Positions 23,214 through 33,382 of a stretch of DNA of 64,000 nucleotides are shown piece by piece (position 1 is the first letter of the stretch; each line of letters starts with the position of its first letter). Origin of the DNA: Chlamydomonas reinhardtii. Lineage: Eukaryota > Chlorophyta > Chlorophyceae > Chlamydomonadales > Chlamydomonadaceae. The stretch is taken from contig NC_057006.1 of NCBI RefSeq assembly GCF_000002595.2, positions 558,001 to 622,000 of the forward strand, given 5' to 3'. The notes under the pieces are model-generated. The model did not search any database and was not told the origin of the DNA. It was given only the letters and a program-made list of their open reading frames with translations. A program made the position numbers and the translations under genes.

Positions 23214-25256
23214 AAGCGTTGGAGCAGCGCGGTCAGCAGGCCCAGGCGGAGTTGCGGCTGCGGGGGCCCGGCCCGCAGCGGGTGCTGGGGTGTGTACATG
23301 CATGTAGGAGGCTGAGTGGTGTGTGCGTGTGTGAATGAGAGAGAAAGCGGGTGCAGCAGTGTGTTGTCGCGGTGCGCGTCGTCGCGCCGGTGGGTTTGGG
23401 CGCTGCTGGAATAAAATGCCCAAGGGTCCATGGATTTGGGTCCCTGGTAGTTCATATCGTGTTAGCTACTCTTATCCTAAAATATCTTTTGCTTGTGACG
23501 TGTGCTGGACAGCTGCTGTCCGGCAGGTGTGTGTGCGTGGACTGAGCATTGGCTGGCGGGTGCCGTTAGGCTTGGCGGCTTTCCATATTCTTGTTTGATG
23601 CGGCCCTTCATGGGGCCTTGATACGGTGTGATTATTTGCCGAGGTGGCGAATCGCCTCCCCGGCGGTGCGGAATGTGGTGGTGGACAGGGCATGCCTGGA
23701 CGCTATGGGACGTGCCCGGTGTGATGAATGCGGGTACCTTGCAGCCCCGTATGTGTCGTGGAGCGCTCAACACGGAACATGTGGGGTCCAGTGAGGCGCG
23801 TGGAGTTGCTCGGCACGTGCAGGACGCGCGCCGGCACGGCGTAAGATTGCACTCAATACCGGACTCACGTTGGCCTGACCTTACGGGTCAGCTGCTGTAA
23901 ACCTGCCGATCGGCGCCTATCCATTGCATAAGCGGCAGTCCAGCCGACACCCCACCGCATGCCAAGAGGCGCGTGCGACATTCGTGAGCCGGGTGTCAGC
24001 GCATCCCACAAGTTGCAGTCTTTTACGACAACCCTGAAAACATGCATGCACGGGCGGCCCAGCGGGTTTCGGGCCAGACGCGCAACCCTGCTCCTGCTGC
24101 CGACTGATTTGAGCCACCAGGTGCCACCACCGAACCCCTGGCCACAAGGTCATCAGCACAACCACCACTTCTGGGCTCTTCCACCAAGCGTGTGAGTGGG
24201 CGCTTGGCGTGTCTCATTCGCACTCCACTGCGCACCCCCCTGCTGTCCAGCCCACCTCCCACCTACGCGTCGGTCTGCTGCCTGAGGATACGGTGAACCG
24301 CTATCGCGCCTGGTCGCGCGTTGGCAGGATCGTACACGTCTACGTAGGGCGAGGCCCCTGGATTCATGGTCAAGCACAGCACATCACACAGGAGCATCAG
24401 CTAGTACCAGCATGTGATGCAGGTGTGCGCGGTGAGGACAGGGCACGTGCTGGGGCGGGGCCACACGGCCACACAACGACACGAGTAAGGCAAGCCGTTA
24501 TCGCATGGCAAGTGACGGTTCAGGGGACGGACGTCCAAGTTGCACGCGAAGTACGGACGCGGGCCAGGCGTGCACCTGCCCCTGGCGTGCCATAGCCATA
24601 TCCACTTCCAAGAATCCAAGTCCAAATGCGCCTCCGCGCCTTCGTGTTTCCCGCACTCTTTCGTCTGTCATCCGATGTTGCACCCCAGACCCCCAGTGCT
24701 GCCCCACACCTGAACCTGAACCCGAACCTGGAAATTGCAAGGTCACACCTCACCCTACTACTGCGGCACAGCGCTCGAGCACGTGCACGAACCGGGGGGA
24801 GGCGGCTCTCACGCCACAAAATGGAACCTGTCCCCGTCGATTGGCTCAGCGCAATTAAGCGCCCAGATACACATACAGGATGCCTCCTGCATACACCGCG
24901 CCCCACATCACCGCCCGACCCCCTGCTGCCGCTGCTGCTGCTGCTGTCTCACCAAACCGCTCCACATTCACGCAACCTGGATCCAGGCGCATCGCGATGA
25001 AGCACACGTGCTGCCTGCCTGAGATGCGCATGTCGTTGCCACCAGCCGCACTTGCCTGCTATGCGTGCTGCTGGCACGCCACCTGCCCAATCCCTCACGA
25101 CAAACCCGCAAGCTAAGACAACGCGGCAAAGCCTAACGCCGCAGCCGACCTCCTGCGGCCTGCTGCCAGTCATTCGTTCCGGAAAGACTGCCACATGCAT
25201 CACACGTATCCACGCATTCAACACTCCATTGTCACGTAAATTTCCAACCAACAATG
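23214..25256. other. Intergenic, convergent 3' flanks
   Basis: Lies between the 3' ends of a rightward and a leftward gene. It holds the 3' UTR of the plastid protein (TGTAA at 23896) and otherwise sequence without coding bias. Confidence 0.5.
23896..23900 (+). terminator. Candidate poly(A) signal TGTAA
   Basis: TGTAA on the plus strand about 680 nt after the stop of the plastid protein gene; no nearer match was found. Confidence 0.35.
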
Positions 25257-25263
25257 TCACGAA

Positions 25264-25440
25264 ACAACAAGGAGGTGGCTGCCTTATGGCAGGAAAAGGG
25301 CTGATCCCGGGTCGTTATCAACCCCGCCACCTTGACGCGGGCGCCTACTAAGCACACGCCTCTATGTTGGGGGCCTTTGGCATCCCCGCAATTCCGGACG
25401 TGGCCGGTTGGGTGGGGTGCACAGTCCGTGCTAACCTGCG
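25264..25440. repeat. ~177-bp dispersed repeat, copy 1, flanked by an 11-bp direct repeat
   Basis: Almost identical to 43145-43321, with only about four differences. The 11 bp TCACGAAACAA occurs at 25257-25267 and again at 25451-25461, bracketing the copy like a target-site duplication. Duplications of this length are typical of SINE/LINE-type insertion rather than hAT or other cut-and-paste elements. I see no terminal inverted repeats and no convincing tRNA-type promoter boxes, so the class is open. It lies just past the 3' end of the rhomboid-like gene. Confidence 0.7.
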
Positions 25441-25530
25441 GTTTGCGCCATCACGAAACAAAAACACATACATACATCATCTTTGTCAACCTGCTAATCA
25501 CACCACGCTCAGCCCACAAATTCTCGGAGC

Positions 25531-28500
25531 CTACCGCAGCCGCAACACCCCGCCGCTGGTGCCTCCGCCTCCGCCCCCTGCTCCGCCGCTGACGCCCCCT
25601 GAGCCGCCGCCGCTCCCCGTCAGCCCCGTGGCGTCGCAGTAGGAGCTGCACCACTGCTCCACCTGATCCACCGCAGCCGTGCCGTTCACGAAGCCAATCA
25701 CAATGGACTGGCCCTGTAAGTGTGGAGGTAGGGATTGGGATGAAAGCTTTGACGCACTGCCAATCCGATACAAGGAATGCAGCGGCCGTGTGGCGTGAGT
25801 GCTTTTTGACGCACAGTAGCGGCAGGACAGTGGGCGGCCCAAACAACGCCCGGGGTCACGGCGTACCACCCGGCACGCACCGGTGCCCATGCTTCCCGTG
25901 CCCGACTCCCACTAGTCCCGGTGTTTTCCATGCCCTTGTCCCTCCCCGTGTTGTCCAGCAGGCTGTGGCTCTCGCCCCCTCGCCCGCTCACCCGCGGGCA
26001 GGTGAGCACTGCTGTGCCGTTGAGGTAGGAGGTGTAGGTGCAGTCGGTGGGCCATATGCGGCTGGCCTCGCAGTCCCACCAACTGCTGGGAGTGCAGACC
26101 CACTGCACAGCAGGCAGACCGAGGCAGGGCGCGGCGAAGACGGTAAGCAAGTGGGGGGAAACGTAGGAGGGGCGGAGGAGTGATAGAGGAGGAACTGTCA
26201 GGGTGCCGCCAAGCAGAGACACGCGCGTCGCCTTCAGATGGATCCAGGTGTCTGATCAGTAGCCACCCGGCACGACCCTGTCCGCCGTAACCACGGCCCT
26301 CACCCTAACCCAAGCACCTACGCCTCCCTATCTTGACCTTATCCCAAGCAAGCAAGCAAACTGCCCACGGATTCACACCCGCCCATACGCACCACGTTGC
26401 AGCAGCCCCCAATGGGCGTGTCCAGCCACAGCCCCACCAGCCCGCCTATGATGGCCACAATCACCACCAGCACCGCCGCCGCCGCATTGCCGTACACCAG
26501 GCACTCGCGCCCCTTGCCGTCCGCTTGCTGCGAGGGTCGCGGGGTGCGTGAAGGAACAGGCACACGAGGACGCGCAGTGCGTAAATGAGTGCGCCGCGAG
26601 CTGGGGGCGGGGTCCACGCACCCAGAGCTCGTCATGCTCCAGCCACCGACCGCGAATCCCCACAGAGCACTCCGGGTGCACGCCACATCCAGACGCCCCC
26701 CCCCCCTCCCTCCCTCCCTTGCCCGCCCGCCCGCCCGCCCGCCCCGTCACACGGCAGCCCTGCCTCACCCTCCTCCGTATGAGCATGAAGCCCAGGCACA
26801 GCACGCCGCCGAACACGAAGGCGGCGGTGTTGCCGCTGTTGTCCACAAAGGGCGTGGCGCCAATGAAGGTGTTGACGCCCACGATGAAACACACCACCAC
26901 CGCGCTGGCCAGGTGCCACGTGAACTTGCGCCACCGCACCACCAGCATCATTGTGGCCGCGCCTGCGTGCAGTGGCGCGGTGCGGCGCGGTAAAGAAAAC
27001 AGCTACTTTGTTACCCGGGCTGTGATACCAAGGTAGCGTGTGCCCGCACGCCCTGTGGATGCGTGCGCGCGTGCGCCTACACGCCCTGCTCTCAGGTCTG
27101 CCAACCAGGACAGTCCCACAGGGGCAGGGCATGCACGCGGGCCGACTATGGTCGCAGCCGGCACCGGGACGACCGCAGCTGCGCCCTGCAAGCGGCGTGA
27201 CTCAGGCGGTCGGGACCCCTCAGGAGCGCACCTGCTAACGCGAACGCGGGTGCTGACGCCCCCGCGGTGCGGTTCTCTGACCCTATGTTGGCGGAGAATA
27301 TGACGCCCGCCAGCCCCGCAGCGAACCAGATGAACACTGCGCGGGGTGGCGGTGTGGGTGGCAGTGTAATCGGCGGTGTGAGGTGGTGTTGGTGGCGGTA
27401 TGGGGCGGCGGCGAGGCGACTCTTCAACACTACAAAGCATGCTCGTGTGCCCGCGCACCTAGTCATGCTTCAGCGGGCGTCCCATTTCCAGTAGCTGCCC
27501 CGGGCGCCCGACTTCCCCACCTACCGACAATGAAGGGGCTGAACTGCCGCACCAGGAAGTGCCCGAACGTCCACGTCATGCCCAGGTTGGCGGTCAGGTG
27601 GATGGCGCCTGCCAGCACGGCGCACACACCGAGTTAGGCAGGGGGGTACCGCAAGTGGATGTGTGGGTCCGGGCATGGAGGCACACGGCGGCTGGACTGA
27701 CAGCTCGGCTGCTGCTGGCGTACTGCAGCGCCACGCCACGTCAGCCCACCCAGTGCTCCGCCAGCTCCTGTGTGCCGCCAGCCCCCCAGCCAGACCTGGC
27801 GCTGCCACCACCGGCTCCAGCCCGGCGGCCGCCGCCCAGCACCCCCACAAGGCCTCCAGGGGCTGGGGGGGGGGCTGGGGCAATGGATGAGCGCCGAGCC
27901 CGCCTGGCACCACGGCCTGGCCCTGAGCACGGCCGCCGGTCCGCCTGCTACAGCCTGCGCCGCCTGTGCAGCCCTGTGCCGCCCTGTGACGTGCCGCGCC
28001 GGCTGCGCCCCAGCCCGTGCATGAGCCCCAGTACCTGCACCACCTCCCGAAGCGGCCCTACGCTCGGCGCCTCACCCGCGTTGTAGAACAGTGTGGTGAT
28101 GAGGCGCCAGTACTGGTACTTGTCCACAATGCGCTGCGTGTCAGTGCCGCTGCGGAGGCAAGAAGAGTAGCAGGCCGTGAACCGTATGGAAGCAAAGACG
28201 TCCTTATTGTGTTGCCGCTAACGCCTTGCTTCCCCTGTCCACTTGCCCTCTCCCCTCGGTCATCTTCGCCATTTGCCCTCCCCGTGTCCCCCTCATTCTT
28301 GTTTGGCCCCGCTCCCCACTATCCATGCTCCATTGCTCCACATTACCCCATCTCGCCTCCCTTACCCCGGCCCCTCACCCCCCGTCCTTAATACTATCCC
28401 CCGCGCCCCTCCCCTCCCTCTCCTGGGTTCGGGTGTTTCGTTGGGTTCTTGAATTTACCATACTCCCCTGCCCTCTCCCTCTCCCCTCTCCTCCCCTCTC

Positions 28501-29686
28501 CCCCCTGCCTGCTCACCCCAGGTTGATGACGCCCACGTTGCCCGGGCCCAGCAGCGGGTTGTCGGCCAGGTCCGCCACCTGCCACTGCACCATGTACAGC
28601 CCCACCAGGAAGTACACCAGCTCGCCCACAGTCAGCACGTTGTAGAAGGCCGTCCAGTAGCGCTGCGAGCGCCGCAGCCGCGCCTGGCGCCTGCGTGAGG
28701 CGGAGAGTGCGTATGTGGGTGTGTACGGCTGGAGAGGTGGGGAGCGCCGGTGCGCCGGGGCTGATGGAACTGAGGCCCACGGGCTAGCACGGGCGCGGCC
28801 GAATGTGTACGGAGACGTGGTGGAAGATGGAGGGGCGCTGCCCATGCTCCCCACTGCTCTCTAGTGCATCGCGGTCAGGGACTGGGCAAGTGTGAACATG
28901 CCGCTACGGGCCCTCCTCGCAGGGTTCCGGCGTGGGTACACTTCCAACGCCTACCAGCCGCTGCCGCGGATGTTCGCCGCCGTGCTACGGTCGCTGGGCG
29001 GTTACGCGAACGGCGAGTGCCTGATGGTGAGCCTGGTGGTGGTGGCAGCCTACGCGGCGGCTTGGATGGGGGACGGGGCCGAGGTGGTGTGCGCCAATGC
29101 CGACGGCAGTGTGATCGCGCGGAAAGCAGGGGACTTCACTCACGGCTGGCCGCGACTGGAGGCGGCGCTCTCTAGGACCCACGGCACGCACGGTTTGGGA
29201 GGCGGGAAGCTACGATTGACGGCACCCTTGCGGCGGGTGCGGCGGCCTGTCGTTTCCTAGGCTTTGAGCGTGTGTGCAGATGCAGGAATGGGATGTTGAG
29301 CACGCTGCCGGTTGGAGGGAGGCGAAAAGAGTCAGACTCGCGGGGAAACCCTACGAAACCGCTTGCCAGTAGAAGCTGCTGCTTCCCGCGCTCGCGCGCG
29401 ACTGCAGCAACGCATACTTACTTCTCCTCCTGTTGAGCCGCTTGGTACTCCGCCTGTTGGATGGCCGCCAGTGCCCCTGAGAGCGGCAACAATGAGTCGT
29501 CCAGGTGAAAGTGAGCAAGACGTGTGCTTTGTTCGCGGCGATGCAGGCGTCGTTCGCCGCTCCTATGCCAAACCCCATAGCCCAAGCGCCCTCCTCACAG
29601 TATTCTGAGCTTGAGCCCGTGTAGCCGACCGCCGGTGCGCCATATTCGTGGCTCAGCACGCCCAGCTGGACTCCCGACGAAGCCAT
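25531..29686 (-). CDS. Rhomboid-family membrane protein, catalytic His replaced
   Basis: Ten in-phase exons give 400 aa: 29599-29686, 29422-29476, 28517-28690, 28076-28149, 27525-27608, 27232-27336, 26769-26962, 26393-26527, 25992-26102 and 25531-25713. A short charged helix (AAIQQAEYQAAQQEEKRQAR) precedes the rhomboid core. It has NPLLGPGNVGVINLG, YWRLITTLFYNAG, TM2 with H134-L-T-A-N138, the serine loop G184-A-S186-A, and a final helix VDNSGNTAAFVFGG where active rhomboids have 'VDN..H.GG'. Thus Ser is kept, but the usual GxSG Gly is Ala, His is Asn238 and the GG is AA. After another membrane segment the C-terminal ~100 residues form a Cys/Trp-rich, potentially N-glycosylated lumenal domain. 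It probably acts as a pseudoprotease in client binding or sorting rather than cleavage (inference). The upstream gene CBR is divergent. Confidence 0.82.
28898..29260 (+). CDS. Hypothetical small ORF nested antisense in a rhomboid-gene intron
   Basis: An ATG-started frame of 120 aa lying wholly inside intron 28691-29421 of the rhomboid-like gene, on the other strand. Its codons are strongly G/C-ending, like real genes here and unlike typical intron DNA. Around residues 45-60 (LMVSLVVVAAYAAAWMG) is a possible membrane segment, and the C-terminal part is basic. I recognise no domain. It could be a small nested gene, an exon of an unresolved transcript, or a relic of an inserted sequence. Confidence 0.35.
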   Translation: MPLRALLAGFRRGYTSNAYQPLPRMFAAVLRSLGGYANGECLMVSLVVVAAYAAAWMGDGAEVVCANADGSVIARKAGDFTHGWPRLEAALSRTHGTHGLGGGKLRLTAPLRRVRRPVVS

Positions 29687-30323
29687 CCTTGCGAAGCTAC
29701 GAAGTCCCTGCCCCTGCTGACAGGCCAGCTATTATTCCAACATATTGTGCGGTGCTGGAGCAGAACCCAAGCCACTGTGCAGCTGCCCAAGTACTCGCCA
29801 AACAGCAGCTGCCCAAGCGCCAGGCGAGTGCAATAAGGTTGTATGCAAGCTAGGATACTTTGTAAGCGTATATATTGAAACGAGCGCGTGCAAAAGTGAG
29901 ACAGCAGAGACGAGTTTGCTTCTTTCAGATTTGCGGAAGCTGTGAACAAAGTTTCGCTAATACTCGTAGGCTCAACTTACACAAACTCCCAACTTACACA
30001 TGCTATTCGGCGCGGAGGTACCAAGCGAGGGCACGAACGACCGATTGACCCGATCGCGCCACGGAGTTCGATGCAGACCAACAGAACATTAACCATCAAA
30101 TTGCTATTTGTAATCACCAACATACTGTAGCTTGTGCAATTTGGCGCTAGCCTAGCGTTGGGCAACGCCGTGTTCCTCGCCATTTGGCTGTGTATTAGCT
30201 GCGGCCCCTTTCGATCGCGTTTTTGTGACAGACTCAAAGCAACTTTAGCTCGCTAGGGCAGCTTGGTATCGGCACCGACCACCTCGGAATCAACTTGCCG
30301 CGACTCTCGACTGAGCCGCAACA
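29687..30323. promoter_or_regulatory. Divergent promoter region
   Basis: 637 bp between the start codons of the rhomboid-like gene (leftward) and cytochrome b5 reductase (rightward). It is AT-richer than the flanks, as expected for algal promoters. No specific box can be assigned. Confidence 0.4.
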
Positions 30324-32246
30324 ATGGAGGAGGCAGGCTCCGAGGTAATGCGCAGCGTTATTACGCTGCTTTCCTACTGGCAAGTCGGCGCTGGACTGCT
30401 TGTGGTGCTAGTCCTTATTCAGGTGAGCCGTTATGGCGGGAACGGGGCCTCGCCCTTCTGCCGTGCTGGCCCTGCTCATCTTTTGAAAGCTATACTTACT
30501 GGCGGTGTGGGTGATCGCGTGGCTGGTCCGGCTGGTTGACCGCCGCGTGTCCTTTCCTTGGCGTTCGGTGCCACCGGGCGCAGGCTCTGGTGTTTCTCCG
30601 GAAGAAGACCAAGAAGCCGTTCCTGGACCCCAGCGAGTTCCAGCCGGTCCCCCTGGTTGAGAAGACGCTAATCACGCACAACACCGTGCGCCTGCGCTTC
30701 GCGCTGCCGGATCCGGAGCAGCGCGTGGGCCTGCCCATCGGCCAGCACATAAGCTTCAAGGCGCAGGGCGAGGATGGCAAGGACGTCATCCGGCCGTACA
30801 CCCCTGTGTCAGATGACGACCAGCTGGGCGCCGTGGACTTTGTCATCAAGCTGTACCCCACCGGCAAGATGTCGCAGGTACGGTACCGTGCTGGCTGTAC
30901 GGTCTGGGAGCCAAGCTGGCTGCGTGCGGCACGTAACGCACGCCGCTACGCTTTCATGGGTTTGCCAGGGGCCACACTTCTTGGGGCCATCTGTGGTGCC
31001 CATGCACTTCCCCTGCCCCGGCCTTTCCACTCGCCTCCGCCGGCCTCCCACGCCGCGCCTCACCGCTTGGCCCCCGCGGCCCACGTGCGCCTCTGTCACT
31101 CGCCCTCGCCAGGTGATCGCCAAGATGCAGCTGGGTGACACCATGCTGATGAAGGGGCCCAAGGGCCGTTTCACCTACACGCCCAACATGGTCAAGCACT
31201 TCGGTGAGATCCTGAGGCAGAAGCACAGAGTGTGATAGGACTCGCTGAGGATGTCGGGCGGGTCAGTGGGTCCGGGTGTCGGTACCTGGTGTGGTTTGCG
31301 GGCGGCGTGTGCCAACGCGCTGTCAACGCGACCCACATCCACACTCCAACTTGTCTATGCGCTACCTGCCGTGACCACCCCAGACGTGTCCTCACCACCA
31401 CCACCAACCCCGCCTGACCGCCCCGACCCCCTCCAGGCATGCTGGCTGGCGGCACGGGCATCACGCCCATGTTCCAGGTGCTGAACGCCATCCTGAAGAA
31501 CCCGCGCGACACCACCTCCGTCACGCTGCTGTACGGCAACCTCACGGAGGAGGACATCCTGCTGCGCAAGGTAGGTTGCAGCTGGCCGTGCGGCGGGGGG
31601 GGGGACCGGGCGAAGCGGTCGGTTGCGGTGTTGAGGTGGGGGGTCGCTAGCGGTCTTGGCGTGGGCGTGATATGCCGGCTTAGGATGCGGGCCGTGTTTG
31701 AGTACCCAACATGTGCAGCCACTTCCTCTCCCTTCCAAAATCACCTCACTCTTGCACCCTCCTCCTCCTGCTCCTCCTCCTGGCCCCAGGAGTTGGACGA
31801 GCTGGTGGCCATGCACGGCAACCGCCTCACCGTGTACCACGTGCTCAACACGCCGCCCGTAGACAAGGAGTGGTCGGGCGGCAGCGGCTTCATCAGCTCG
31901 GAGCTCATCCGCACCAAGTTCCCGGCGCCCAGTGAGTCACGTGTGTATGTGTGTACGTGTATATATGTTAGTGTGTGGTGTGGCATAGCTGGTCCGGGCT
32001 GGGATCGTGCTGGGTGCTGGGGATGAGAGGGCGATTCCCGCCCCCGTGCTCACCGCCATATGACCTCCCTAGAGCTGTGCCTGGACCCACCCACCAGTCC
32101 ACCACCCCCCACCCCCGCCCTGCACCCCACGCCCGCCAGGCTCTGACATCATGACACTGCGCTGCGGCCCCAGCCCCATGATGGTGGCCATGGAGAAGGC
32201 GCTCACGGACCTGGGCTACGCCGAGGACAAGCAGTTCCAGTTCTGA
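30324..32246 (+). CDS. CBR: NADH-cytochrome b5 reductase
   Basis: Six in-phase exons give 288 aa: 30324-30422, 30584-30877, 31113-31203, 31437-31570, 31790-31931 and 32140-32246. The N-terminus (residues ~12-38, [20 protein letters not shown]) is a membrane anchor, as in membrane-bound CBRs. The FAD domain has RPYTPVS and the GKMSQ segment that bind flavin. The NADH domain has GGTGITPM and CGPSPMM, and the protein ends in the family's hydrophobic-Phe terminus (KQFQF). Length and motif order match the family. It passes electrons from NADH via FAD to cytochrome b5 at the ER or outer mitochondrial membrane, supporting fatty-acid desaturation and sterol synthesis. TGTAA lies about 270 nt past the stop. 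Confidence 0.95.
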
Positions 32247-33382
32247 GGGAGCCCATGGAGAGCTATGGGAGTTAGGGGGCAGGAGGAGCGGGGCTGGAGC
32301 GGGAGCAGAAGCAAAAGCCGCGGTGCAGGAGCTGGAGCAGGGCGGAGGGCGTGGGGCGATGCGGAGGGCGTGGGGCGGGCAGATGCCGGGTGCAGCAGGT
32401 GGGTGAGCGGGGCCAGGCGCCTGCTGGGATGGCTGGGAGCACAGGCAGCGGCAGCTGGTGTGGGTGACGAATGGCGGAGGGCAGCATGTGTGATGAGTTT
32501 GCTCTTGGGCGTGTAAAGGCGGCGAATGGTCATATCATGAGTGGGGATGGCCCATGATGGGTCTCCGCTCGGGTGCCGTAGGCGCTGCTCGGGTGCTGAA
32601 GACATCTTTGTCGGCAGAGCTATGCGGGGCGCGGGCGTATGTCATGGGACATGCAAGGACAGTGGCGCTGCGGCTGTGCGGTGGGCAAAGCGGTAGCACT
32701 GCGGGTGATGCCGTCCTGCAACAAGATGCTGACAGGTACATAACGCTGGCAGCGTTACAGGGCCGCTTGCGTTGCAATGGTATTCGTGAGAGAAGACTAC
32801 CGTATATTTATGTAGCCGTAGCTCACCTGCCGTGGTGTTAGCGGGGAGCGTGGTACCGCATGGTGTACATGTGTGCGCGTGTGTGCGTGTGTGTAGTACA
32901 AGGGAAGGAGCACACATTGACAGAGTGTACCGTGTGCGTGTTTGTGCCTGCCGGCTGGTGCGCGCCATTGCGAGGCCAGATCGCCTTGTTACTACCTGGT
33001 ACAGACCGGTCGTCAGTCCCATCCGTGCCGCTAGCGACCAATGCCGCCTAGTCGCAGACGCAAGCTGGCAGACAGTGGCACTGCGGCAGCGCTACTAGTC
33101 CAGTAGTCCTTTCACCTCGGCTCCACCGTAACCTTCTCTCCCCGACGTCCAGACGTAACCGAAACTTCAGTATGTATGTCCTCAGTCGTCCTCCAAGAAC
33201 ACGCACACGTGTCTAACCGTCTGGCAGTCTGCAACATCCCCATGGACCCCTGCGACCCCGCCGGCCCCGCGCCCCTCCGCCTCCCAAGTGCCCCCACCCA
33301 TGCGCCCCTGAGGAGCGTCCGCGCTGCCTGCCGACGACTGGCTGGCAGCTAGATGATATATACAGGGTATTCGCCTGCATCA
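32247..33382. other. Intergenic, convergent 3' flanks
   Basis: Between the 3' ends of CBR and the DnaJ-zinc-finger gene. Contains the CBR 3' UTR and TGTAA at 32512, then unremarkable sequence with short GT-rich runs around 32870-32890. Confidence 0.5.
32512..32516 (+). terminator. Candidate poly(A) signal TGTAA of CBR
   Basis: TGTAA about 266 nt after the CBR stop codon on the same strand. Confidence 0.55.

Noticed and set aside
25286-25351. Small frame MAGKGLIPGRY... present in both copies of the dispersed repeat
   Set aside because: Its conservation is explained by near-identity of the copies; 21 codons without a start context.
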